Notes: generated from the letters alone by a model not told the origin. A DNA stretch of 33,803 bases from CAZLMF01 sp964560565 (GCA_964560565.1 CAZLMF010000008.1:1-33803), one strand, 5' to 3'; shown: positions 1-8,835, counted from the stretch's first letter. Translations and numbers: made by a program.

Positions 1-468
1 GAATTTGTAATGAGCAAAAGCCTTATTAGCTTCAGCCATTCTATGTGTATCTTCACGCTTCTTGTGCGCTCCACCCTGACTGCTAACAGCATCAAGGATT
101 TCACCAGCAAGACGCTCACGCATTGTCTTTTCTCCGCGCTGTCTTGCATATAGTGTCAGCCAGCGTAGACCTAATGTCTGACGTCTGTCCGCACGAACTT
201 CTAGTGGCACCTGATAGGTTGAACCGCCTACACGGCGAGCCTTAACCTCCAGTAATGGCATGATATTCTCCATTGCCTGCTCGAAAACTTCAAGCGGATC
301 CTTACCGGACTTTTCCTGGACAATATCGAATGCGCCGTAAACTATCTTCTGCGCAATACCCTTTTTGCCATCTAGCATGATGCTATTGACTAAGCGTGTA
401 ACAAGCTTAGAGTTGTAAAGCGGATCTAGTAACACATCACGCTTTGGTATACTACCTCTTCTTGGCAC
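1..468 (-). CDS. rpsG: 30S ribosomal protein S7 (lacks only its stop codon)
   Basis: Primary 16S rRNA-binding protein of the 30S head. The reverse strand reads in frame from a GTG start at 466-468 (M-P-R-R-G-S-I-P-K-R-D) to the window edge. It ends in M-A-E-A-N-K-A-F-A-H-Y-K-F, the normal S7 C-terminus. The 156 codons equal the usual bacterial length, so only the stop codon should lie outside the window. A strong GGAGG sits about 8 nt before the GTG, and no ATG competes with it. The gene follows rpsL by 118 nt, the usual str order. In E. coli S7 represses its own translation through the S12-S7 spacer; whether that happens here is inference. Confidence 0.95.
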   Translation of the reverse strand, partial: MPRRGSIPKRDVLLDPLYNSKLVTRLVNSIMLDGKKGIAQKIVYGAFDIVQEKSGKDPLEVFEQAMENIMPLLEVKARRVGGSTYQVPLEVRADRRQTLGLRWLTLYARQRGEKTMRERLAGEILDAVSSQGGAHKKREDTHRMAEANKAFAHYKF

Positions 469-586
469 TTCGCTTCCCTCCTTCACAAAATAATGAATTC
501 ATCGGTACTCGAAAGTCACCTTCCGCCGATACCATGTAGAGGTAATATACAAAAGTATATTTCTCCACAAAGTGTGGCTATGGTTT
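469..586 (-). promoter_or_regulatory. rpsL-rpsG spacer with two small hairpins
   Basis: This 118-nt spacer is long for neighbouring ribosomal protein genes. It holds an AATATAC/GTATATT inverted repeat with a 4-nt loop (544-561) and a CCACA/TGTGG hairpin (565-577). A strong ribosome binding site for rpsG follows. No promoter hexamers or T-tract were evident. The S12-S7 spacer is the S7 autoregulatory site in enterobacteria, so a similar role is possible but not shown by sequence. Confidence 0.35.
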
Positions 587-1015
587 TTACTTCTTCGGCG
601 CACCTGCCTTTGGACGCTTTGCTCCGTACTTGGATCTACTCTGCTTGCGGTTTGCAACGCCTTGTGCGTCTAGTGTACCGCGAACAATATGGTAACGTAC
701 ACCGGGTAAATCCTTAACACGTCCGCCTCGAATCAGAACGACACTGTGCTCCTGCAAGTTGTGCCCTACTCCAGGGATATACGCAGTCACCTCAACTTGG
801 TTTGAAAGACGTACTCTGGCAACCTTACGCATTGCTGAGTTCGGCTTCTTAGGGGTGCTGGTTTTAACAGCCGTGCATACTCCACGCTTCTGTGGTGAAC
901 TATGTTCGGTTGTCTGCTTCTTAAGAGTGTTTAGTCCTCTTTGAAGAGCAGGTGATTTTGATTTGTAAATCGAAACCTTCCTGCCTTTGCGAACCAATTG
1001 ATTAAAGGTTGGCAT
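587..1015 (-). CDS. rpsL: 30S ribosomal protein S12
   Basis: Decoding-centre protein of the small subunit. The 142-aa product has the family landmarks: M-P-T-F-N-Q-L-V-R at the N-terminus, the T-P-K-K-P-N-S-A-M-R-K loop around residues 55-65, and R-V-K-D-L-P-G-V-R-Y-H near residue 100. The lysines changed in streptomycin-resistant mutants (E. coli K42/K43 and K87/K88 region) are present, so the protein looks streptomycin-sensitive. It also has the extra N-terminal insert common in Firmicutes S12. A strong AAGGAGGTGG ribosome binding site precedes the ATG. Its own promoter and a leader hairpin lie upstream. No L7Ae-type gene lies between rpoC and rpsL, although many Bacillota carry one there. 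Confidence 0.97.
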   Translation of the reverse strand: MPTFNQLVRKGRKVSIYKSKSPALQRGLNTLKKQTTEHSSPQKRGVCTAVKTSTPKKPNSAMRKVARVRLSNQVEVTAYIPGVGHNLQEHSVVLIRGGRVKDLPGVRYHIVRGTLDAQGVANRKQSRSKYGAKRPKAGAPKK

Positions 1016-1058
1016 TTATTTTTCTCCACCTCCTTACATATAAAATATCTATGCTTAT

Positions 1059-1091
1059 GCGATGTACCTTGAAAATATACAAGGTACACGC
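1059..1091 (-). promoter_or_regulatory. Leader hairpin upstream of rpsL
   Basis: Inverted repeat TGTACCTTG (1063-1071) / CAAGGTACA (1080-1088) with an 8-nt A/T loop, extended by GCG/CGC after a one-base bulge. It lies inside the predicted rpsL transcript, between the start site and the ribosome binding site. It has no following T-tract, so it is not a terminator. It may be a regulatory or mRNA-stabilising element. Confidence 0.55.
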
Positions 1092-1110
1092 ATTATGCAT
1101 ACAATTAAAG

Positions 1111-1139
1111 ATTTTACACGAAATTTTAGACCTTGTCAA
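1111..1139 (-). promoter_or_regulatory. Sigma-A promoter for rpsL-rpsG
   Basis: On the reverse strand, -35 TTGACA (1134-1139) and -10 TAAAAT (1111-1116) are separated by exactly 17 bp. Transcription should start near 1104, giving a leader of about 90 nt. The ribosomal genes can therefore be transcribed apart from rpoBC. Confidence 0.75.
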
Positions 1140-1189
1140 TAACTTCAAAGCTTCTCGTGTCGCTTTTATCTGAATTTTGTTAATATGTG

Positions 1190-4100
1190 CTATGAATTGC
1201 TCTCAGAATGGCTCTCATTATGGTCGATTATTTTTACATTATTGTAGCAATTCATACCTGTACCTGCCGGTAGGAGCTTACCGATGATTACATTCTCCTT
1301 TAATCCGAGCAGCGGATCTGTCTTGCCTCTGATAGCGGCATCCGTGAGGACTCGAGTGGTTTCCTGGAAGGACGCAGCTGAAAGGAAGCTGTCAGTAGCA
1401 AGTGATGCCTTGGTAATACCAAGCATTACAGGTGTACTTATCGCAGGCTTTAGTGTAATCTCGCCTGCTGCTATCCTCTCTTCAATGGAATTGTTTATCT
1501 CTGTGACCTCACTCTTTTCGACTAGAGCACCCGGCAGTAGATAGGTATCACCGCTGTCCTCAATTCGAACCTTGCGCATCATTTGGCGAATAATTACCTC
1601 AATATGCTTGTCGTTGATGTCAACACCCTGCATACGATAAACCTTTTGAACCTCAGCAATAATGTAGTTCTGAACAGCCTCGGCGCCCTTGACACTTAGC
1701 ACGTCATGGGGGTTTACACTACCTTCTGTAAGTGCGTCACCGGCAGTGATCTTGTCGCCCTCTTCAACCTTTATACGGAAGCCGAAGGGAATCGGATAGG
1801 CTTCTTCGGTGCCGTCCTCGCTTGTGACGATGACGTTACGAACCTTCTTAATCTCCTCCATGCGAACTGTTCCGGTAATCCTTGTGATTGTAGCACTTGA
1901 CTTCGGACGACGACTCTCGAAAAGCTCCTCAACACGGGGAAGACCGTGAGTAATGTCATCCGCAGACGCAATACCGCCTGTATGGAACGTACGCATTGTA
2001 AGCTGTGTACCAGGCTCACCGATTGACTGAGCGGCAATAATACCTACTGCTTCACCAAGTTCAACAGACTTACCATTAGCAAGGTTTGAGCCATAGCATC
2101 TTGCGCATACGCCTTGTTTTGCCTGACAAGCAAGTACTGAACGAATTTTTAGTTTATGCACTCCGGCAGCAATTATCCTGTCAACATCGGCATCGTTCAT
2201 CATCTTATCCTTGGACATTAACAGCTCACCTGTTACAGGATCTAATAAATCCTCAACAAGGTAGCGCCCAACAAGACGATCCGCCAATGGCTCAATTATC
2301 TCGTTGCCCTCGCGAATTTCGTAAACATCAATGCCTTCCTTAGTACTGCAATCTTTTTCTCTGATGATTACAACATGTGATACGTCAACAAGTCGACGTG
2401 TCAGATAGCCTGAGTCGGCGGTACGAAGAGCGGTATCGGCAAGACCTTTACGCGCACCACGAGATGAAATAAAGTACTCCAGAATGTTTAGACCCTCACG
2501 ATAGTTTGAACGAATCGGTATCTCAATTGTAATACCTGAGGTATTTGCAATAAGTCCACGCATACCTGCAAGCTGACGAATTTGGTTTGTGCTACCACGA
2601 GCACCTGAGTCAGCCATCATGAAGATAGGGTTGTAAGCATCAAGGTTCTTAGTAAGTGCGCTGGTAACTTTATCTGTGGTTTTGCCCCATATATCTAGAA
2701 CATGTCTTGTACGCTCCTCGTTGGAGATAAACCCACGGCGATAATTTGCGGTAATCATGTCAATCTGCTTTTCTGCTTCCTTAATAAGCTCAGCTTTTTG
2801 GGGAGGAATAACTGCGTCACTTACAGCAACCGTAATCGCTGCACGAGTCGAGTACTTAAAGCCCATGGATTTAATCTTGTCGAGCACTTCAGAAGTTGGA
2901 GCTGTGCCATGCGTCTTAATGCAGCGTTCAACGATTTCACCTAGCTGCTTTTTACCAACCTTAAATGAAATCTCCAAGTCAAACTGTGTTTCGGACTTTG
3001 TGCGGTCAACATAGCCAAGGTCTTGAGGTATATTTTCGTTGAAGATTATACGTCCGACTGTGGCATCAATAATCCTTGAAACCTTCTTGTCGCCAATATC
3101 CTTAGTAACACGCACCTTTATAGGAGCATGAAGTGAAACTATTCCCTCATCATATGCCATCAATGCTTCATTGAAGTCACGGAATACTTTACCTTCGCCT
3201 TTATCCCCTTCCTTAAGCAGTGTCAAATAGTACGAGCCTAGTACCATATCCTGTGTAGGAACAGCAACTGCACGACCATCTGAAGGCTTAAGCAGGTTGT
3301 TTGCGGCAAGCATCAAGAAGCGTGCCTCCGCCTGTGCCTCTGCAGACAAAGGAACGTGTACTGCCATCTGGTCGCCGTCAAAGTCGGCGTTATAAGCGGT
3401 ACAAACAAGTGGGTGGAGCTTTAGTGCTCTTCCCTCTACAAGAACAGGCTCAAACGCCTGTATACCTAGTCTGTGAAGTGTTGGTGCACGGTTTAGCAGC
3501 ACCGGATGATCGGTTATAACATGCTCAAGTGCGTCAAATACCTCAGGCTTTGCGCTTTCAACCATCTTGCGAGCAGATTTAATATTGTTTGCATGCCCTG
3601 TGTCAACAAGTCTCTTCATTACGAAAGGCTTGAAAAGCTCAAGCGCCATCTCCTTAGGAAGTCCACATTGGTAAATTTTTAAGTCTGGGCCAACTACTAT
3701 AACAGAGCGTCCTGAGTAGTCAACACGCTTACCAAGCAAATTCTGCCTAAAGCGACCTTGCTTGCCCTTTAGCATATCGGATAAAGATTTGAGCGGACGG
3801 TTGTTAGGGCCGGTTACAGCTCTGCCATGCCTGCCGTTGTCAATAAGGGCATCTACTGCCTCTTGAAGCATACGCTTCTCGTTGCGGATAATTATATCCG
3901 GAGCATTAAGCTCTATCATTCTCTTAAGACGATTGTTGCGGTTTATTACCCTGCGGTACAAATCGTTTAGGTCGCTTGTAGCAAAGCGTCCGCCATCAAG
4001 AAGCACCATAGGACGAATATCGGGTGGGATTACAGGCACAACGTCAAGTATCATCCACTCAGGGCGATTGCCTGAAAGCCTGAAAGCCTCAATAACATCA

Positions 4101-4729
4101 AGCCTTTTTAGCAGCTTAACGCGCTTTTGCCCCTGTTGTGTTTCAGCAAGCTCCGCCTTGAGCTCAACTGCAAGTTTATCAAGGTCAATTTCGCTAAGCA
4201 GAGTTTTTACAGCCTCTGCACCCATATCAGCTTTAAAATCGTCCTCATAACGCTCACGCATATCAGCGTGTTCTTTTTCGGTGAGCAGCTGCCCCTTTAC
4301 AAGCACAGTATCACCCGGATCGGTGACTATATACTTTGTAAAGTACAGTACTTCCTCAAGCCTTTTAGGGGAAACATCAAGCACTTGCCCTATGCGGGAA
4401 GGTGTGCCCTTGAAGTACCAGATATGAGACACAGGTGATGCAAGCTCGATATGCCCCATTCGCTCACGGCGAACTTTTGCGCGAGTTACCTCAACTCCGC
4501 AACGGTCACATATCTTGCCTTTATAGCGTATTCTCTTGTACTTGCCGCAGTGGCACTCCCAGTCCTTTTGCGGGCCAAAAATCTTTTCGCAGAAAAGACC
4601 TTCACGCTCAGGCTTTTGGGTTCTGTAATTTATTGTTTCAGGGCGTTCTACTACCCCGTGAGACCATTTTCTAATCTGCTCTGGTGAGGCAAGACCAATT
4701 TTTATCGAATCAAAAACATTGAATTCCAA
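1190..4729 (-). CDS. rpoC: DNA-directed RNA polymerase subunit beta'
   Basis: Catalytic subunit of RNA polymerase, 1179 aa, a normal Firmicutes length without large lineage inserts. Visible landmarks are the N-terminal zinc site (C-H-C-G ... C-D-R-C-G, about residues 59-78), the active-site Mg motif N-A-D-F-D-G-D-Q-M (about residue 450), the second zinc-binding cysteine set (C-A-R-C-Y-G, about residue 885), and the bridge helix/trigger loop region (G-E-P-G-T-Q-L-T-M-R-T-F-H-T-G-G). The N-terminus fits clostridial RpoC but starts with TTG (4727-4729) behind a poor ribosome binding site. Translation may depend on coupling to rpoB, 70 nt upstream. No frameshift is seen. Confidence 0.97.
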   Translation of the reverse strand: MEFNVFDSIKIGLASPEQIRKWSHGVVERPETINYRTQKPEREGLFCEKIFGPQKDWECHCGKYKRIRYKGKICDRCGVEVTRAKVRRERMGHIELASPVSHIWYFKGTPSRIGQVLDVSPKRLEEVLYFTKYIVTDPGDTVLVKGQLLTEKEHADMRERYEDDFKADMGAEAVKTLLSEIDLDKLAVELKAELAETQQGQKRVKLLKRLDVIEAFRLSGNRPEWMILDVVPVIPPDIRPMVLLDGGRFATSDLNDLYRRVINRNNRLKRMIELNAPDIIIRNEKRMLQEAVDALIDNGRHGRAVTGPNNRPLKSLSDMLKGKQGRFRQNLLGKRVDYSGRSVIVVGPDLKIYQCGLPKEMALELFKPFVMKRLVDTGHANNIKSARKMVESAKPEVFDALEHVITDHPVLLNRAPTLHRLGIQAFEPVLVEGRALKLHPLVCTAYNADFDGDQMAVHVPLSAEAQAEARFLMLAANNLLKPSDGRAVAVPTQDMVLGSYYLTLLKEGDKGEGKVFRDFNEALMAYDEGIVSLHAPIKVRVTKDIGDKKVSRIIDATVGRIIFNENIPQDLGYVDRTKSETQFDLEISFKVGKKQLGEIVERCIKTHGTAPTSEVLDKIKSMGFKYSTRAAITVAVSDAVIPPQKAELIKEAEKQIDMITANYRRGFISNEERTRHVLDIWGKTTDKVTSALTKNLDAYNPIFMMADSGARGSTNQIRQLAGMRGLIANTSGITIEIPIRSNYREGLNILEYFISSRGARKGLADTALRTADSGYLTRRLVDVSHVVIIREKDCSTKEGIDVYEIREGNEIIEPLADRLVGRYLVEDLLDPVTGELLMSKDKMMNDADVDRIIAAGVHKLKIRSVLACQAKQGVCARCYGSNLANGKSVELGEAVGIIAAQSIGEPGTQLTMRTFHTGGIASADDITHGLPRVEELFESRRPKSSATITRITGTVRMEEIKKVRNVIVTSEDGTEEAYPIPFGFRIKVEEGDKITAGDALTEGSVNPHDVLSVKGAEAVQNYIIAEVQKVYRMQGVDINDKHIEVIIRQMMRKVRIEDSGDTYLLPGALVEKSEVTEINNSIEERIAAGEITLKPAISTPVMLGITKASLATDSFLSAASFQETTRVLTDAAIRGKTDPLLGLKENVIIGKLLPAGTGMNCYNNVKIIDHNESHSESNS

Positions 4730-4799
4730 GTTTGCAAACCCTCTTTCTTTATGTTGATGTGTACGCTTCTATTAGCTGTAAAAACAATGGAAAATAGAG

Positions 4800-6905
4800 C
4801 TAGAACTCATCATCCTTATTTTCATCGTCATCAACAAACGTTTCTGTATCGTCCTCGTCAGTTAAGCTATCCGCTTCTTCCTCATCATCCATAACAAAGC
4901 CTTCATTAAACTCCTTCTCGACAAGCACTTCCTCGAAGTTGTCTGTTAAAGGCATTAGCCCAATGTCGTCATCATCGTCAAAGTTTTGTTTCAGGTCGAT
5001 TTCTTGGTTTTGATCGTCAAGCACCTTTACGTCAAGTCCCAGTGATTGAAGCTCCTTAATAAGCACCTTAAAGCTTTCGGGGATACCGGGCTTCGGTATG
5101 TTTTGCCCCTTGACTATCGCCTCATAGGTCTTGACACGTCCGACCACATCGTCAGATTTAACTGTCAAAATCTCCTGCAAGGTGTAAGCTGCGCCGTATG
5201 CCTCAAGTGCCCAAACTTCCATCTCACCAAAGCGCTGACCGCCGAACTGAGCCTTACCACCGAGTGGCTGCTGAGTTACAAGGCTGTACGGGCCTGTTGA
5301 GCGAGCGTGAATCTTATCGTCAACCAAGTGGTGAAGCTTTAGGAAGTACATATAGCCGACAGTTACAGGGTTGTCAAACGGATCGCCTGTTCTGCCATCG
5401 TATAGGATGGACTTTCCGTCCTCACGCAGACCGGCTTGCTTTAAGCAGCTGACTATATCGCTCTCGTGAGCGCCATCAAACACAGGGGTCATGACCTTCC
5501 AGCCAAGCGCTTTTGCTGCATAGCCTAAGTGAACCTCAAGCACCTGCCCTATATTCATACGGGACGGAACACCCAAAGGATTTAGAACAATATCAAGCGG
5601 AGTTCCATCAGGTAGGAACGGCATATCCTCTTGTGGTAGAATGCGAGAAACAACGCCCTTGTTACCGTGGCGTCCCGCCATTTTGTCACCAACGCTTATC
5701 TTGCGCTTTTGAGCAATATAGCAACGAACCACCATATTAACACCGGGGGATAGCTCATCGCCGTTTTCACGGCTAAACACTTTAACATCGACAACTATAC
5801 CATACTCACCATGAGGTACCTTTAGCGAGTTGTCACGAACTTCCCTTGCCTTTTCACCGAAGATTGCACGTAGCAGTCTTTCTTCAGCGGAGAGCTCGGT
5901 TTCGCCCTTTGGTGTAACCTTACCGACAAGGATGTCACCAGAGCGCACCTCCGCACCAATGCGGATAATGCCACGCTCATCCAAATCCTTTAACGGCTCG
6001 TCACCTAGGTTTGGAATATCACGAGTGATTTCCTCAGGGCCTAGCTTTGTATCTCTTGCTTCAATTTCATATTCCTCAATATGAATAGATGTAAACACAT
6101 CATCACGAACTGTTTTTTCGTTGATTAAAATAGCATCCTCATAGTTGTAGCCTTCCCATGTCATAAAACCTATTAATACGTTTTTACCAAGGGAAATCTC
6201 ACCATTTGAGGTTGCTGGACCGTCAGCGATTACCTGCCCTGCCTTAACCTTTTCGCCCTTGACTACTATTGGGCGTTGGTTTGTGCAAGTGCCCTGGTTT
6301 GAGCGCTTGAATTTTATTAACTTATTAGAGTGTGAAACGCCATCTGCTGACTTAACAACTATCTCATTAGCTGATACACGGTCAACAACGCCTGTTTCCT
6401 TTGTAACCACAACTGCGCCTGAATCAACAGCCGCTTTATATTCCATGCCTGTGCCAACAATGGGGGCTTCAGTTTTTAGTAGTGGCACTGCCTGACGCTG
6501 CATGTTCGCACCCATTAGAGCACGGTTAGCATCGTCATTCTCAAGGAACGGAATCATTGCAGTAGCAATTGATACAACCATCTTTGGAGAAACGTCCATA
6601 TATTGAGCACGTTCACGCTCAACTTCAAGAATTTCATCACGATAACGCACGTTAACTCTTGTTTTTGAAAAGCAGTTTTCCTCGTCAAGAGGCTCGTTTG
6701 CCTGTGCAACAAAGAAATTATCCTCTACATCGGCGGTCATATATACGACTTCATCAAGCACCTTGCCTGTTTCTTTGTCAACCTTGCGGTAGGGCGCTTC
6801 TATAAATCCATATTCGTTTATTCTTGCAAAGCTTGCAAGATATGAAATCAAACCGATGTTCGGTCCCTCAGGGGTTTCGATAGGACACATACGGCCATAA
6901 TGGCT
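4800..6905 (-). CDS. rpoB: RNA polymerase subunit beta, C-terminal fragment (split by gap)
   Basis: C-terminal 701 residues of RpoB. The frame is open from the N-run: S-H-Y-G-R-M-C-P-I-E-T-P-E-G-P-N-I-G begins at 6905. A gene caller would start at the ATG at 6890, but that methionine is internal. Later landmarks are G-Y-N-Y-E-D-A-I, the G-D-K-M-A-G-R-H-G-N-K-G active-site loop and G-G-K-A-Q-F-G-G-Q-R-F-G-E-M-E. The tail is unusually acidic, with many D/E residues over the last 60 or so. This and the fragment at 6987-8585 are one gene interrupted by the assembly join, not two genes or a pseudogene. Confidence 0.95.
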   Translation of the reverse strand, partial: SHYGRMCPIETPEGPNIGLISYLASFARINEYGFIEAPYRKVDKETGKVLDEVVYMTADVEDNFFVAQANEPLDEENCFSKTRVNVRYRDEILEVERERAQYMDVSPKMVVSIATAMIPFLENDDANRALMGANMQRQAVPLLKTEAPIVGTGMEYKAAVDSGAVVVTKETGVVDRVSANEIVVKSADGVSHSNKLIKFKRSNQGTCTNQRPIVVKGEKVKAGQVIADGPATSNGEISLGKNVLIGFMTWEGYNYEDAILINEKTVRDDVFTSIHIEEYEIEARDTKLGPEEITRDIPNLGDEPLKDLDERGIIRIGAEVRSGDILVGKVTPKGETELSAEERLLRAIFGEKAREVRDNSLKVPHGEYGIVVDVKVFSRENGDELSPGVNMVVRCYIAQKRKISVGDKMAGRHGNKGVVSRILPQEDMPFLPDGTPLDIVLNPLGVPSRMNIGQVLEVHLGYAAKALGWKVMTPVFDGAHESDIVSCLKQAGLREDGKSILYDGRTGDPFDNPVTVGYMYFLKLHHLVDDKIHARSTGPYSLVTQQPLGGKAQFGGQRFGEMEVWALEAYGAAYTLQEILTVKSDDVVGRVKTYEAIVKGQNIPKPGIPESFKVLIKELQSLGLDVKVLDDQNQEIDLKQNFDDDDDIGLMPLTDNFEEVLVEKEFNEGFVMDDEEEADSLTDEDDTETFVDDDENKDDEF

Positions 6906-6915
6906 NNNNNNNNNN
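6906..6915. other. Assembly gap (10 Ns)
   Basis: Ten consecutive Ns inside rpoB mark a scaffold join. Aligning the two flanks to the invariant RpoB block, the missing coding sequence is about 11 codons (R-A-G-F-E-V-R-D-V-H-x), so the true gap is about 33 nt once the neighbouring non-rpoB sequence is removed. Confidence 0.98.
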
Positions 6916-7016
6916 AGAGGAGGTGAATGCCACTACCGACCTACAGAAGGAGTTCAACAACTACCTCGACAACTTTCATGGCATCATCATGTATGCAGCC
7001 CAAATTTATGGCTTTT
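6916..7016. other. Non-rpoB segment at a contig end, probable chimera
   Basis: About 101 nt between the N-run and the point where RpoB homology stops (after G-G-L-S-R-D, codon at 7017-7019). It does not encode the invariant RpoB residues expected here. On the plus strand it is open in one frame (E-E-V-N-A-T-T-D-L-Q-K-E-F-N-N...), so it may be a piece of another organism's gene. I do not recognise the protein. Confidence 0.8.
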
Positions 7017-8585
7017 ATCACGAGATAGACCACCTGGGCCTAAGGCTGATAGACGGCGCTTATGTGTAAGCTCCGCTAGGGGGTTTGGCTGGTCCATGAA
7101 CTGTGATAGGGGCGATGAACCGAAGAACTCCTTAATGGAAGCAACTACAGGGCGGATGTTTATAAGCGCCTGCGGAGTTATAACCTCCATATCCTGCGCT
7201 TGTAAGGTCATACGCTCACGAATTACACGCTCCATACGGGAGAATCCAATGCGGAACTGATTTTGAAGTAGCTCACCAACTGAGCGAATACGACGATTGC
7301 CAAGATGGTCAATATCATCGACTGTGCCAACATTGTCGCAAAGGTTGTTAAAGTAGCTGATTGATGCGATTATATCATCAAGCACAACATGCTTAGGTAC
7401 AAGCTCATCAACACGCTTTGAAAGCGCTGCTTCAAGCTCCTTGCCCTCAAGCCCTGCTTCTAGTATTTCGCATAGAATAGGAAAGCTGACCCTCTCGTTT
7501 ATTCCAATCTCAAGAAAGTCAATATCATCATTTATAAAGTCCTTAATGTTGACCATGCGGTTGCCAATTACTCTGACGTTTTTACCCTCAGCGACGACAA
7601 CTACACTCCGAACGCCCGAAGCCTCAATTTTCATTGCAAGCTCATAGGTACAAAGCTCACCATCCATGGCAATTACTTCGCCGGTGGAAGGGTCAATAAC
7701 AGGCTCAGCAAGGTTAAAGCCAATAATTCTTGACGCAACTCCAAGTTTTTTATTGTACTTGTATCTTCCGAAGCGTGAGAGATCATAGCGCCTTGCTTCA
7801 AAGAAAAGTGAGTTGATGTGCTGTTGAGCACTGTCAACTGTCGGAGGCTCACCCGGACGCAACTTCTTATACACCTCAAGCAGTGCTTCCTCAGTGTTCT
7901 TAGTAGCATCCTTATGTGTGATGGTTTGCACCATTCTTTCGTCCTCGCCGAAAAGCTCCGCAATTTCGCTGTCAGAGCTTATACCAAGAGCACGAATAAG
8001 TGCTGTAACAGGAATTTTCCTGTTTTTATCTATACGAACATAAAAAATATCGTTAGAATCCATTTCGTATTCAAGCCAAGCGCCCCTGTTAGGAATCATT
8101 GTTGACCTAAATAGCTTTTTGCCCGTTTTGTCATAGTCAAAACCGTAATAAACACCCGGAGAGCGGACAAGCTGTGAAACTATAACGCGTTCAGCTCCGT
8201 TGATAATAAATGTTCCGCTGTCAGTCATAAGAGGAAAATCACCCATGTAAATTTCCTGCTCCTTGACCTCGCCTGTTTCTTGATTGAACAGACGTGCCTT
8301 CACCTTTAAAGGTGCGGCATAGGTTGCGTCTCTGTCTTTGCATTCTTCAACCGAATATTTCGACTTATCCTCTAGATAATAATCAACAAAATCCAGAACT
8401 AAGTTACCGTTATAATCAGTGATAGCAGATACGTCTCTGAAAACCTCCTTTAGCCCTTCTTTCAAAAACCATTCGTACGAATTTCTCTGCACCTCAATAA
8501 GGTTAGGCATTTCAAGAACCTCTTCGATTCTTTGAAAGCTCATTCGCTCAGTCTTACCAAGCTGCACCGGCTTGACTTTCACCAT
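6987..8585 (-). CDS. rpoB: RNA polymerase subunit beta, N-terminal fragment (split by gap)
   Basis: N-terminal part of RpoB. About 523 residues (8585 down to 7017) are genuine; the last nine of the open frame (K-S-H-K-F-G-L-H-T) come from the chimeric segment. The ATG at 8583-8585 follows GAGGAG at about 12 nt. The rifampicin-binding cluster F-F-G-S-S-P-L-S-Q-F-M-D-Q-P-N-P ... T-H-K-R-R-L-S-A-L-G-P-G-G keeps the Q, D, H and S residues (E. coli 513, 516, 526, 531) that mutate to resistance, so the enzyme looks rifampicin-sensitive. Proline replaces the E. coli Q510 and N518 positions. It is transcribed from the consensus promoter at 8765-8793. No rplJ/rplL lies upstream; the neighbour is comM. 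Confidence 0.95.
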   Translation of the reverse strand: MVKVKPVQLGKTERMSFQRIEEVLEMPNLIEVQRNSYEWFLKEGLKEVFRDVSAITDYNGNLVLDFVDYYLEDKSKYSVEECKDRDATYAAPLKVKARLFNQETGEVKEQEIYMGDFPLMTDSGTFIINGAERVIVSQLVRSPGVYYGFDYDKTGKKLFRSTMIPNRGAWLEYEMDSNDIFYVRIDKNRKIPVTALIRALGISSDSEIAELFGEDERMVQTITHKDATKNTEEALLEVYKKLRPGEPPTVDSAQQHINSLFFEARRYDLSRFGRYKYNKKLGVASRIIGFNLAEPVIDPSTGEVIAMDGELCTYELAMKIEASGVRSVVVVAEGKNVRVIGNRMVNIKDFINDDIDFLEIGINERVSFPILCEILEAGLEGKELEAALSKRVDELVPKHVVLDDIIASISYFNNLCDNVGTVDDIDHLGNRRIRSVGELLQNQFRIGFSRMERVIRERMTLQAQDMEVITPQALINIRPVVASIKEFFGSSPLSQFMDQPNPLAELTHKRRLSALGPGGLSRDKSHKFGLHT

Positions 8586-8691
8586 AGGCTGTGATCACTC
8601 CTCAAATCTATTCTCAGATCAATGGATATTTCCAGACACACAAGCATAACATAATATTGGCGATAATAACAAAAATGTAGCTAAAAGGGGG

Positions 8692-8720
8692 TTGCATTTT
8701 ATTTTGTATTATGTTATACT
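8692..8720 (+). promoter_or_regulatory. Promoter-like site facing away from rpoB
   Basis: TTGCAT (8692-8697), 17 bp, TATACT (8715-8720) on the plus strand, inside the predicted rpoB leader region. No plus-strand gene follows before 10620. It could drive a short antisense or non-coding transcript ending near the hairpin at 8836-8863, or be a chance match in A/T-rich DNA. Confidence 0.35.
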
Positions 8721-8764
8721 ACTATGAGTAGAGGGTAGAACAATCCATTATGATACAGTATACT

Positions 8765-8793
8765 ATTATATAACTTTATTCTCTGCTTGTCAA
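8765..8793 (-). promoter_or_regulatory. Perfect consensus sigma-A promoter for rpoBC
   Basis: Reverse-strand TTGACA (8788-8793), 17 bp, TATAAT (8765-8770). Both hexamers and the spacing are consensus. Predicted start is near 8758, giving a leader of about 170 nt before rpoB. Confidence 0.88.
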
Positions 8794-8835
8794 TAGCTAT
8801 TGCACGAATATTCTGCAAATTTAATAAACATCTTA

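Noticed and set aside
493..944. Plus-strand open frames opposite rpsL and rpsG
   Set aside because: Antisense shadows of conserved ribosomal protein genes, with no ribosome binding sites or recognisable products.
4800..8585. rpoB as a true pseudogene or as two separate genes
   Set aside because: The break coincides with ten Ns and with the loss of an invariant block, and both flanks are perfect RpoB. An assembly artefact explains it.
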